NCBI GenBank assembly: GCA_012511525.1
Contig: JAAZFW010000298.1
Location: forward strand, 1-9,967
Direction of reading: 5' to 3'
Length of the DNA stretch: 9,967 nucleotides
Source: Clostridiaceae bacterium
GTDB lineage: Bacteria; Bacillota; Clostridia; Saccharofermentanales; UBA5734
The notes under the pieces are model-generated. The model did not search any database and was not told where the DNA came from. It saw only the letters and a program-made list of their open reading frames with translations. The translations under genes and the position numbers were made by a program. Shown one piece after another: positions 1-6,347 of this stretch (positions are counted from its first letter, which is position 1; the number at the start of each line of letters is the position of its first letter).

Positions 1-764
1 GCCAGCGAGCGGATCATGCTGTACTTCTCGATCGACGTGTCGATGCGGCTTTTCTTGCGCAGGCCCGCTGTGTCGATCAAGGTGTAAGATCCGAAGGCGT
101 TGTCCAGCTGCGTGTCGACGGCATCCCGCGTCGTGCCGGGGACATCCGAAACAATCAGCCGGTTTTCGCCCAGCAGCGTGTTGATCAGAGACGATTTGCC
201 AGCGTTTGGTTTGCCGATTACAGCGACCCGGATGCGCTCTGAGGCTTCCCCGGTGTCGTCCGGGGGCGGAAAGAGGTTGTGGACAGCATCCAGCAGATCC
301 CCGACGCCGAGCCGGTGCTCAGCCGAGATGGTGTACAGCTCGCCCAGGCCCAGGTTGTAAAACTCGTAGGCTTCCGCTGGGATGTCGCCAATTTGGTCTG
401 CCTTATTTACTGCAACGACAACTGGTTTGCCGGATTGGCGCAGCAGTGTCGCGATGTCCTGGTCGTCGGCGGTCAGGCCGGTTTTGAGGTCGACGAGGAA
501 GATGATCACGTCGGCCGTATCGATGGCGGTCTGGGCTTGCGCACGCATCGACTTGAGGATGGCGTCCTGCGTGTTGGGTTCGATGCCGCCGGTGTCGATC
601 AGGGAAAAGGCGCGGCCGCGCCATTCGGATTCGGTGTAAATCCGGTCGCGGGTAACCCCGGGGGTATCGTCCACGATCGAAAGCCGTGTCCCGGCCAGGT
701 AGTTGAACAGGGTCGATTTGCCGACATTGGGCCGTCCGACAATCGCCACGATTGGTTTAGCCAT
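1..764 (-). CDS. der: Ribosome-assembly GTPase Der (EngA), N-terminal part; runs off the left edge
   Basis: Double-Era-like GTPase that acts in the cytoplasm in maturation of the 50S ribosomal subunit. Visible are 254 codons plus two bases. The first GTPase domain has its P-loop GRPNVGKST at residues 10-18, the switch GVTRD at 36-40, DTGG at 57-60 and NKAD at 120-123. The second has P-loop GKPNAGKSS at 184-192, GTTRD at 210-214 and DTAGLRKK at 231-238. Two tandem G domains are diagnostic of Der. The second NKxD motif and the C-terminal KH-like domain, roughly 180 residues in the family, lie outside the window. The start at 764 overlaps the end of the upstream DUF512 gene by 8 bp, and AGGAG lies about 10 bases upstream. 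An in-frame ATG at 773 is nearly on top of that AGGAG and so less likely. Translational coupling to DUF512 is inferred. Confidence 0.97.
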   Translation of the reverse strand, partial: MAKPIVAIVGRPNVGKSTLFNYLAGTRLSIVDDTPGVTRDRIYTESEWRGRAFSLIDTGGIEPNTQDAILKSMRAQAQTAIDTADVIIFLVDLKTGLTADDQDIATLLRQSGKPVVVAVNKADQIGDIPAEAYEFYNLGLGELYTISAEHRLGVGDLLDAVHNLFPPPDDTGEASERIRVAVIGKPNAGKSSLINTLLGENRLIVSDVPGTTRDAVDTQLDNAFGSYTLIDTAGLRKKSRIDTSIEKYSMIRSL

Positions 765-2172
765 GGCGGTCATTCTCCTTTTCGCGGGCCAGCTGGTCGA
801 GCAAGCCGACCAGGGCTTTTCCGTCCGGGCGACTGACCAGGACCGGTACACGGAGCTGGTCACTGAGCGACTGAACGGTTGTATCGTCAAGCATCAGGGG
901 TTCATTGGCACGAAACATGCTGGACGGGAGCAGCAGTCCGGGCCTAAAGCCGGCTTTCTCCAGGTCCTTGAGCGGCAAGGCCAGCTGTTCGGCCAGGTCG
1001 CGGCCGGTCAAAAGCCCGGCCACGGTCACGGTCTCGCCAAAAAAACGGTTGACAACCGGTGCGATGGACACCGGGCAGCCGCAGCGCCGGCCCATAGCCG
1101 GAGCGAAAGGTTCCAGCAAGGATGCCGCGGCCACCCCGGTTGCCAGAACCAGTGCCGTGGGGGTGCTGCGCTTTGCCGAACCGGACGGTTCAGCCTGCCA
1201 AACGAGATCGGCCGTCAGCCGGTCTGCTCCGGCCAGGGACCCATCCAAGGCGGCCTTCAGAAGTGAGGCCATGCCGACGCCGTTCTCCAACTGCGGGAAA
1301 TCCTCATAATCGGATACAGGCGGTAATGGCCATCCGGCGGTCAGGTAGAACTCGTCCGCGGCATAAAGCAACCGCGTCCCTCTTTGGGCCAGCATACGCT
1401 GTTGGACCTCTTGTGTCTGTTCCAGAACCATACGGGCTTGTGCGGCACTGTACGGCTGCAGCGGGTAGAGTTTTTTTTGCCGGCGGTAGCGCGTGATGCC
1501 GACCGGTACCAGGGCAATGCTGCCAACCGCTTCGCCCAGCTTAATCAGATCGGTTAGAGTCCGATCCAGTTCCGGGCCATCGTTGAGTCCGGGGCACAGG
1601 ACGATCTGGCAGTTGATCTGAAGGCCTGCCGCGGCGATGCGCCGCAACTGCTGCAGCACCAGGCCTGCGCGGGGATGACGGATCATTTTCTGGCGCAGAA
1701 CCGGATTGGTGGTGTGGACCGAGATGTTCATCGGTGAGAAGCGATAGCCGATCAGGCGGTCCAGGGCTTCATCGGTCAGATTGGTCAGGGTCGCGTAGTT
1801 GCCGCTCAGAAACGACAGCCGCAGATCATCGTCTTTGAAATAAAGGCTGGAACGCAAACCGTCCGGCAGCTGGTCGATAAAGCAGAACAGGCAATGGTTG
1901 GAGCAGGATGTGCAGTCCTGGAGCATCGGGTTGGCGAACGCGAGGCCGATGTCCTCGTCTTCGTCTTTTTCGATCTCGTACTCGATCACCCGGCCACTCT
2001 GGCGGACAGTCAGGACCAGCTCGCTTTTCAGTTGGCGCAGGCGGTAGTCGAAGATATCGATCAGCTTCTCCCCATCCAGGCGCAGCAAAAAATCACCGGG
2101 CTGTAGCCCGAGGTCCGACGCGATGCTGCCAGGTTCGACCGCGCTGATCAGATGTTCTGAAGACTCCATCAT
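757..2172 (-). CDS. DUF512 / radical-SAM-like iron-sulfur protein with N-terminal PDZ-like domain
   Basis: Conserved protein of 471 residues, biochemical function unknown. Residues 8-70 look PDZ-like (GLQPGDFLLRLDGEKL at 22-37). A cysteine cluster follows: C87, C90, C94 and C97. C90-x3-C94-x2-C97 matches the radical-SAM [4Fe-4S] pattern, in the family context NHCLFCFIDQLP at 92-103. Next come the family blocks LYFKDDDLRLSFLSGNY and a GNxxTLTN-like stretch; the C-terminal half is the DUF512 region. Length is about normal for this family, which in Clostridia commonly sits directly upstream of der (established context, from memory). Here it overlaps der by 8 bp. Two adjacent ATGs (2172 and 2169) can start the protein; the Shine-Dalgarno is weak (GGTG) and lies partly inside a 21 bp dyad at 2181-2201. 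Catalysis by SAM cleavage is inferred from the cysteine motif only. Confidence 0.9.
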   Translation of the reverse strand: MMESSEHLISAVEPGSIASDLGLQPGDFLLRLDGEKLIDIFDYRLRQLKSELVLTVRQSGRVIEYEIEKDEDEDIGLAFANPMLQDCTSCSNHCLFCFIDQLPDGLRSSLYFKDDDLRLSFLSGNYATLTNLTDEALDRLIGYRFSPMNISVHTTNPVLRQKMIRHPRAGLVLQQLRRIAAAGLQINCQIVLCPGLNDGPELDRTLTDLIKLGEAVGSIALVPVGITRYRRQKKLYPLQPYSAAQARMVLEQTQEVQQRMLAQRGTRLLYAADEFYLTAGWPLPPVSDYEDFPQLENGVGMASLLKAALDGSLAGADRLTADLVWQAEPSGSAKRSTPTALVLATGVAAASLLEPFAPAMGRRCGCPVSIAPVVNRFFGETVTVAGLLTGRDLAEQLALPLKDLEKAGFRPGLLLPSSMFRANEPLMLDDTTVQSLSDQLRVPVLVSRPDGKALVGLLDQLAREKENDRHG

Positions 2173-2180
2173 GTCTTTTC

Positions 2181-2201
2181 ACCAGGTTTCATGAACCCGG
2201 T
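2181..2201 (-). promoter_or_regulatory. Dyad / hairpin covering the 5' end of the DUF512 ribosome binding site
   Basis: On the minus strand ACCGGGTT and AACCTGGT form an 8 bp stem (one G-U) around the 5-base loop CATGA. It lies 9-29 bases before the first DUF512 ATG. The 3' arm contains the GGT that begins the weak Shine-Dalgarno. It has no U-run, so it is not a terminator. It could be an RNA hairpin tuning translation or a DNA operator; the sequence alone does not decide. Confidence 0.4.
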
Positions 2202-2211
2202 CCGTCAACAC

Positions 2212-2244
2212 AAAAAGCAGCGAGCATGCTGTCATCCCCGCTGC
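2212..2244 (-). terminator. Intrinsic terminator after rpmF
   Basis: Read on the minus strand, GCAGCG (2244-2239) pairs with CGCTGC (2222-2217). The helix continues inward with G-U, G-C, one G-G mismatch and ATG/CAT closing an ACAG tetraloop. Five T residues follow at once (2216-2212). It sits 32 bases beyond the rpmF stop and 40 bases before the DUF512 start, so it should separate yceD-rpmF from DUF512-der, fully or partly. Confidence 0.8.
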
Positions 2245-2275
2245 ATCCGTGGACCAACCGTACGGCCAGGGTGGG

Positions 2276-2473
2276 TCAGGAAACCTTTTCCTTGTCCTTA
2301 TCGACCGTAACGACTTGTCTGCCGTCGTAATAACCGCACGTCTTGCACACCTTGTGCGGCATTTTCAGCGTGTGACACCGGGGGCATTCGATCAGTCTGG
2401 GAACACTCAGTTTCCAGTTGGATCGAGCCCGGCCTGTTCTGGCCTTGGACCACTTGCGTTTTGGATTTGCCAT
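2276..2473 (-). CDS. rpmF: 50S ribosomal protein L32 (bL32)
   Basis: Small zinc-ribbon protein of the large ribosomal subunit, 65 residues. The N terminus MANPKRKWSKARTGRARS is typical of bL32. C30-x2-C33 and C43-x2-C46, followed by GYYDGR at 47-52, form the Zn-binding form of the ribbon, not the cysteine-less paralogue. The start at 2473 is fixed by GGAGGTG about 7 bases upstream. It follows yceD by 42 bp, the usual pairing in bacteria, and is followed by an intrinsic terminator. In many genomes plsX and other lipid genes come next; here they do not. Confidence 0.98.
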   Translation of the reverse strand: MANPKRKWSKARTGRARSNWKLSVPRLIECPRCHTLKMPHKVCKTCGYYDGRQVVTVDKDKEKVS

Positions 2474-2515
2474 TCCTTACACCTCCGTCAGGTTCGCCGC
2501 TATGCCGGCTGTTCG

Positions 2516-2995
2516 TTAATCGTTCTGTTCGGCCGTGGCACAGCCGCAGGTCGTCGTGTTCCGATCCGCGCCGCAAACAGGACACAGGCCCAGGCAATCC
2601 TCCCGGCACAGCAAGCGCTGCGGAAGGGCCAGGACAAGGTTGTCCCGCAAGGGCGGCAGAAGATCCAGCGTGTAACCCCGGTAGCCATAACTGCCGTCAG
2701 CAGATTCGGCCCCGTCCGTTGTCATCCCGGAACGGAACATTTCCGATATCGCGACCACAACTGGCCGCGTCACCGGAACCAGGCACCGGGCGCACAATCC
2801 GGTCAGCTCGGCGGACAGTGTTCCCTCCAAATGGATGGCACCGCGGCCGGCATTGGTCAGACGGCCCACAAAATGGACAGGGCTGTCGACTCGGATCTCC
2901 TGCAAGGAAACGGCCAGCTCATGTGCCGGAATTTCCGTTTCGATCTCAATGGAGGCGGCTCTGCCATGTGATAGCGCGTGAATATCAATCAGCAT
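2516..2995 (-). CDS. yceD: YceD / DUF177 family protein (23S rRNA accumulation)
   Basis: Protein of 159 residues, implicated in other bacteria in accumulation of 23S rRNA and usually cotranscribed with rpmF. The family core is the CxxC knuckle C68-A-R-C71 followed by LVPVTRPV, then a Y-x-G-Y stretch and a hydrophobic region (LDLLPPLRDNLVLALP, 111-125). A C-terminal cysteine-rich tail CREDCLGLCPVCGADRN (130-146) with C150 and C152 is the common Gram-positive ending and may hold zinc. The start at 2995 has GGAGGTG at good spacing, and a strong promoter lies just upstream (3022-3050). Family assignment is firm; the molecular role is known only from homologues. Confidence 0.93.
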   Translation of the reverse strand: MLIDIHALSHGRAASIEIETEIPAHELAVSLQEIRVDSPVHFVGRLTNAGRGAIHLEGTLSAELTGLCARCLVPVTRPVVVAISEMFRSGMTTDGAESADGSYGYRGYTLDLLPPLRDNLVLALPQRLLCREDCLGLCPVCGADRNTTTCGCATAEQND

Positions 2996-3021
2996 CGGAC
3001 ACCTCCACAGACGCGAACAAT

Positions 3022-3050
3022 ATTATCTAATAGAATCGCCCGCCTGTCAA
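3022..3050 (-). promoter_or_regulatory. Sigma-70-type promoter for yceD-rpmF
   Basis: On the minus strand TTGACA (3050-3045), a 17-base spacer and GATAAT (3027-3022): 11 of 12 consensus bases with ideal spacing. The predicted start is near 3015, giving a leader of about 20 nt with GGAGGTG before the yceD ATG at 2995. The -35 box begins at the base directly after the GH16 stop codon (3051-3053). Confidence 0.85.
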
Positions 3051-3893
3051 CTACACGTTGACTTCGTCGAAAACACGGACATGGTCGACGACAAACGCTT
3101 CCGGCAAGACAACAGTGCGGACTTCCTCGCAGGGCTTGCCATCGACGCGGTAGCCCTTGCACTCGCCGTGCAGCAGGATGAACTGCTCGGTATGGGAGAC
3201 GGCATCGGTCAGCTTTTGACCGCTCTGGACGCCGTCGACATAGAAGGTGTACCCGTCACGTGCCCAGTGGACGCCGAAATAGTGATAGTCGTCAAGGTTA
3301 AGGCGCATGATATCGCGTTTGTGGTCGATGCGCGCCATGCCGTTGCTGTGCATGCCCCTGTGATCGTGGCCGTAACCGTTCCAGTGCAGGGCGTGGGAAA
3401 TGATCTCGCCCGGCTGGAAGCTCTCCATGATGTCGACCTCGACGCCAGATGCGCCAGGGTCTGACGTGGCACCGATTCCCGGCGCCTGGAGCCAGAAGGC
3501 AGTCCACCAGCCGGGCTGGCGCTGCAGGCGGCAGCGGCACTCGTAATAGCCGTAGCGATGCATGAAGCGCGGCTGCTCGTAACGGCCGAACGGCCAGAAG
3601 CCCTGGCTGTCCTTGGGGATGTCCCAAGTCAGCGAGCCGGTCTGGAGCAGCGGGGCCGAAAAATCGTCGCCCTGGCGAATCAGATGCAGCTCGATATTGC
3701 TTTTCCCGTCAAACCGAATCGCTTCTTCGCCGGCAAACGTGTCGAAGCGCTTGCCCCAGAAATGACGGCGAAAGCCCCACTTGGACCGGTCCAGCACAGG
3801 CCCGTCGAACTCGTCATGCCAGGCCAGCTTCCATGTATACCCCTCGGGCAGCAGGCTGCTCGCGTGATGGTCGTCAATCTTAATTTCCCGCAT
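3051..3893 (-). CDS. Family 16 glycoside hydrolase (beta-glucanase-like), no signal peptide
   Basis: Protein of 280 residues with the GH16 beta-jelly-roll signature. The catalytic motif E152-V-D154-I-M-E157 fits the laminarinase-type ExDxxE, with E152 the expected nucleophile and E157 the acid/base. Supporting blocks are WHDEFDGPVLDRSKW (25-39), YGYYECRCRL (114-123), WWTAFWLQAP (129-138), and near the end HYFGVHWARDGYTFYVDG. The family cleaves beta-1,3, beta-1,3-1,4 or related galactan/xyloglucan linkages; which one applies here cannot be told. The start at 3893 is chosen for the AGGAGGG 7 bases upstream; an upstream in-frame ATG at 3932 lacks support. The N terminus is charged (MREIKIDDHH) with no signal peptide or membrane segment, unusual for GH16, which is normally secreted. 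It overlaps the DUF1934 gene by 14 bp, implying coupled translation. Confidence 0.92.
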   Translation of the reverse strand: MREIKIDDHHASSLLPEGYTWKLAWHDEFDGPVLDRSKWGFRRHFWGKRFDTFAGEEAIRFDGKSNIELHLIRQGDDFSAPLLQTGSLTWDIPKDSQGFWPFGRYEQPRFMHRYGYYECRCRLQRQPGWWTAFWLQAPGIGATSDPGASGVEVDIMESFQPGEIISHALHWNGYGHDHRGMHSNGMARIDHKRDIMRLNLDDYHYFGVHWARDGYTFYVDGVQSGQKLTDAVSHTEQFILLHGECKGYRVDGKPCEEVRTVVLPEAFVVDHVRVFDEVNV

Positions 3894-4335
3894 CGGTTCC
3901 CTCCTCTTGCGCCAGCTGGCGGATGGCCACATCCAGGCGCGTGTTCAGGTGGTCGTGATGATGAAAGTCGATCGAATAGCCGAGACGGACATACCCGCCA
4001 TCCTGGCTGATCTGGCTCTGGACAAGGCTGGTGTAGACAGCGACATCCAGATCGCCGTACGGCGTGTTCATGCGCGTGATGTGGCGGTTGCCGGTCTGGA
4101 ACGTCAGGCGCATCGCATGCGTTCCGGTCCGCGCCAGGGCCACGGTTCCGTCGTCGAAAACCTGCAGGGTCGTCCGGGTGCCTTCCATGCCAGACGCGGG
4201 GTTTTCATCGTAAGCGATGTGCCAGGCGTCTTCATGACGCGACAGGCGGCCTTCCGTTGTCAGTTTCATGACCTGAGGTTTTTCGTCACCGCTCCATTGA
4301 CGTCCGCTGATGGTCAGGAGCACATTGGGTTGCAT
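3880..4335 (-). CDS. DUF1934 family protein (YwiB-like, calycin-type beta-barrel)
   Basis: Cytoplasmic-looking protein of 151 residues, function unknown. It starts MQPNVLLTISGRQ and has the alternating strands of the family: a Q-x-M-K-L-x-TEG strand, then WHIAYDE, EGTRTTLQVFDDGTVALARTG, M-x-L-x-F-x-T-G, and a C-terminal YTSLVQSQISQDGGYVRLGYSIDF. Late histidines occur in the cluster HHHDH. The start at 4335 follows AAAGGA at 9 bases. It lies 34 bp after murI and overlaps the GH16 start by 14 bp. In Firmicutes DUF1934 genes often sit near murI or argS (from memory). Family assignment rests on overall pattern and context more than on a catalytic motif. Confidence 0.8.
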   Translation of the reverse strand: MQPNVLLTISGRQWSGDEKPQVMKLTTEGRLSRHEDAWHIAYDENPASGMEGTRTTLQVFDDGTVALARTGTHAMRLTFQTGNRHITRMNTPYGDLDVAVYTSLVQSQISQDGGYVRLGYSIDFHHHDHLNTRLDVAIRQLAQEEGTDAGN

Positions 4336-4369
4336 CGGTTCGTGTCCTTTCTTGCCTTGGCCAGGCGGA

Positions 4370-5191
4370 TCAATAACGCTCGATGTCGATCCGGTAGGCC
4401 TGTTCAACCGGCTCGTCCAAAAATGCGCTGCCCAGTGTCTTGAACTGCTCCACGCTGTCGCTGGTGAAATAGACATGTTTGCCCGGCAGTCGGCTGTCAT
4501 TGATAAGCCCCGTTCGCTCCAGTGTCTGCGCGACGATGCCGGCAATCGGGGCGCCGGCGTTGACCAGCCGGACATCAGGGCCGGCTGCCGCGGCGATCAC
4601 GCCGCTGAGCAGCGGGTAATGGGTGCAGCCGAGGACCAGGGTATCGATGCCGCGCTCGAGCAGCGGTTCAAGGTAGATACGGGCGATGTCATAGGTGACG
4701 GGCCTGTCCCACCAGCCCTCCTCGGCCAGGCTGACGAAAAGCGGGCAGGCCTGCTGGTAGATGTCCGCCGGCCCGTCGAGACAGCGGCGGATCGCAGCCG
4801 GGTACACTTGGCTGTCCACGGTCCCGCGCGTCCCGATCACGCCGATCCGCCGGTTCCGCGTCGCCTGTGCCGCTGCCCGGGCGCCGGGCCCGATGACCTC
4901 GATAACCGGCAGGCCGGCCGATTGGCTGACTGCGTCGAACGCCCGGGAACTGGCGGTGTTGCAGGCGATGATTATCATCTTCACCTGCTGCTCGAGCAAA
5001 AACCGGGCGTTTTGCAGCGAGAATTTAGTCACGGTGTCCGCCGATTTGCTGCCGTACGGGGCCCGCCCGGAATCGCCGAAGTAGATCGTATCTTCGTGCG
5101 GCAGCCGGGCCATGACCGCTTTTAGCACCGTCAGTCCCCCCAGACCGGAGTCAAAGACGCCGATCGGACGCTTGTTCACAGGCTCGCTCAT
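4370..5191 (-). CDS. murI: Glutamate racemase
   Basis: Cofactor-independent racemase that converts L-glutamate to D-glutamate for peptidoglycan stem peptides, cytoplasmic, 273 residues. The N-terminal signature GVFDSGLGGLTV (11-22) carries the conserved D14-S15. DSGRAPYGSK (40-49) is the substrate-binding loop. The two catalytic cysteines are C77 in IIACNTAS and C189 in LVLGCTHYP, with H191 beside the second. Length is normal. The start at 5191 overlaps the ddl stop as ATGA, with GGAG in the end of ddl as ribosome binding site, so expression is tied to ddl. Pairing D-Glu and D-Ala-D-Ala synthesis makes this a peptidoglycan-precursor operon. Confidence 0.98.
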   Translation of the reverse strand: MSEPVNKRPIGVFDSGLGGLTVLKAVMARLPHEDTIYFGDSGRAPYGSKSADTVTKFSLQNARFLLEQQVKMIIIACNTASSRAFDAVSQSAGLPVIEVIGPGARAAAQATRNRRIGVIGTRGTVDSQVYPAAIRRCLDGPADIYQQACPLFVSLAEEGWWDRPVTYDIARIYLEPLLERGIDTLVLGCTHYPLLSGVIAAAAGPDVRLVNAGAPIAGIVAQTLERTGLINDSRLPGKHVYFTSDSVEQFKTLGSAFLDEPVEQAYRIDIERY

Positions 5192-6270
5192 ACGTGCTCC
5201 AATCGCCTGGACTGGTCGAAGTCCTGCATGGCCAGGCGGTACAGTCGGGAAACCAGCGCGGGCATCGGCATCCCTGCCGCGGCAAAGGCCTTGGGGAAGA
5301 TGCTGATCGGGGTGAATCCGGGCAAGGTGTTGATTTCGTTGAGATAAATCGCCCCGCTTTGGCGGTCGAGAAAAAAGTCGACCCGCGCCAGGCCGGTGCA
5401 GCCCATGGTCTTGTAGGCCTTGATCGCCAGGCGGCGGATTTTGCGTCTGACAGGCTCCTCCAACGGGGCCGGCATCAGGATCCGCGCGCCGTCGTCGCGG
5501 AAATATTTGGCCTGGTAATCGTAATACGCCGCGCTGTTGCTGGTGTCAATCTCGCCGATCCATCCGGTGCTCGGCCGCTCCCGGCCGATGACCGACACCT
5601 CGATTTCCCGGGCGTCGACAAAGGCTTCGACCAGAACGGTCTGGTCATACTGGCTGACCTGCTCCAAGGCTGTCAGCAAATCGCTTTCCCGCTCCACCTT
5701 GCAGGTGCCGACCGACGAACCGCCGTTACTGGGTTTAAGAAAACAGGGATAACCGCAGATCTTGGCGATCCGCGCTACAACTGCCTGCGGCCTGCGCGCG
5801 ATGTCGCGGCGGCTGACGGTGACGTACGGGCACTGGGGCAGCCGTGCCTCGCGGAAAAGCTTTCTGGCGTGCGCCTTGTCCATACAGGCGGCAGACGGCA
5901 GCACCTTGCAGCCGACATACGGGATGCCGCTCAAGGTCAGAAGGCCCTGCAGGGCGCCGTCCTCGCAGTTGATGCCGTGCACCGCCGGGAAGATGCAGTC
6001 CGGCAGGCAGCCGCAGAGCGCGGTCACGAAATCACGCGGCGAACGGATGGGCCCGGACTGTTCAACCGCGACATGTTCCTGCCAGCGGTCCTCCAGGATC
6101 GCCTCATCAGGGCCCATGTGACGAAACCAGTCCCCGTCAGGCGTGATGCCGACCGGAATGACCTTATAGCCTGCCGTGCGCAAGCCCCCGATGATGGAAT
6201 AAGCGGATCGCAGCGAGACCAGATACTCGGTGGAAACACCGCCAAAGATGACCATTACTGTGCGGGCCAT
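5188..6270 (-). CDS. ddl: D-alanine--D-alanine ligase, framework resembling the VanG branch
   Basis: ATP-grasp ligase of 360 residues making the D-Ala-D-Ala dipeptide of peptidoglycan precursors. Visible: FGGVSTEYLVSL (9-20) with E15, HGINCEDGALQG (98-109), the ATP-binding loop KPSNGGSSVG (179-188), the omega-loop YYDYQAKY (249-256) and Mg-binding D298 and NEINTLPGFT (311-320). The framework (STEYxVSL, a GDW segment, VGCxxL-S-A-CMDK) recalls VanG-type D-Ala-D-Ser ligases as I remember them, but the omega loop has AKY as in housekeeping Ddl, so D-Ala-D-Ala is the favoured product. C102 replaces the glycine of the usual HGxxGEDG motif. The start at 6270 is set by GGAGG 8-9 bases upstream; an upstream in-frame ATG at 6318 lies before the predicted transcript start. 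First gene of the ddl-murI-DUF1934-GH16 operon. Confidence 0.95.
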   Translation of the reverse strand: MARTVMVIFGGVSTEYLVSLRSAYSIIGGLRTAGYKVIPVGITPDGDWFRHMGPDEAILEDRWQEHVAVEQSGPIRSPRDFVTALCGCLPDCIFPAVHGINCEDGALQGLLTLSGIPYVGCKVLPSAACMDKAHARKLFREARLPQCPYVTVSRRDIARRPQAVVARIAKICGYPCFLKPSNGGSSVGTCKVERESDLLTALEQVSQYDQTVLVEAFVDAREIEVSVIGRERPSTGWIGEIDTSNSAAYYDYQAKYFRDDGARILMPAPLEEPVRRKIRRLAIKAYKTMGCTGLARVDFFLDRQSGAIYLNEINTLPGFTPISIFPKAFAAAGMPMPALVSRLYRLAMQDFDQSRRLEHV

Positions 6271-6306
6271 GAAAAAACCTCCGTCGCGCGTTGCCAAACT
6301 TTTTCC

Positions 6307-6335
6307 AGTGTAGCGCAAGACCGCTCGATTGGCAA
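6307..6335 (-). promoter_or_regulatory. Promoter of the ddl-murI-DUF1934-GH16 operon
   Basis: On the minus strand TTGCCA (6335-6330), a 17-base spacer and TACACT (6312-6307), three mismatches to consensus in total. It lies in the 77 bp gap between the SDR stop and ddl and gives a leader of about 30 nt. The 7-base arms TTGCCAA and TTGGCAA (6329-6335 and 6291-6297) flank the -10 region as an inverted repeat. No intrinsic terminator is visible after the SDR gene. Confidence 0.65.
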
Positions 6336-6347
6336 ACGGTTTTCAGG

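Noticed and set aside
2249..2971. Open frame of 240 codons on the plus strand
   Set aside because: Antisense to both rpmF and yceD and crossing their spacer; no recognisable motif.
3894..3932. Longer start for the GH16 gene, possibly giving a signal peptide
   Set aside because: The 13 added residues (MWPSASWRKRREP) are charged, not hydrophobic, and come from inside DUF1934; no SD supports the start.
4340..4369. Short inverted repeat in the murI-DUF1934 gap (GCCT/AGGC)
   Set aside because: Only 4 bp with no T-run, so not a credible terminator; the two genes appear cotranscribed.
5188..6270. Possible vancomycin-resistance cluster
   Set aside because: Only a ligase resembles VanG; no serine racemase, D,D-peptidase or two-component genes are nearby and the omega loop is Ddl-like.
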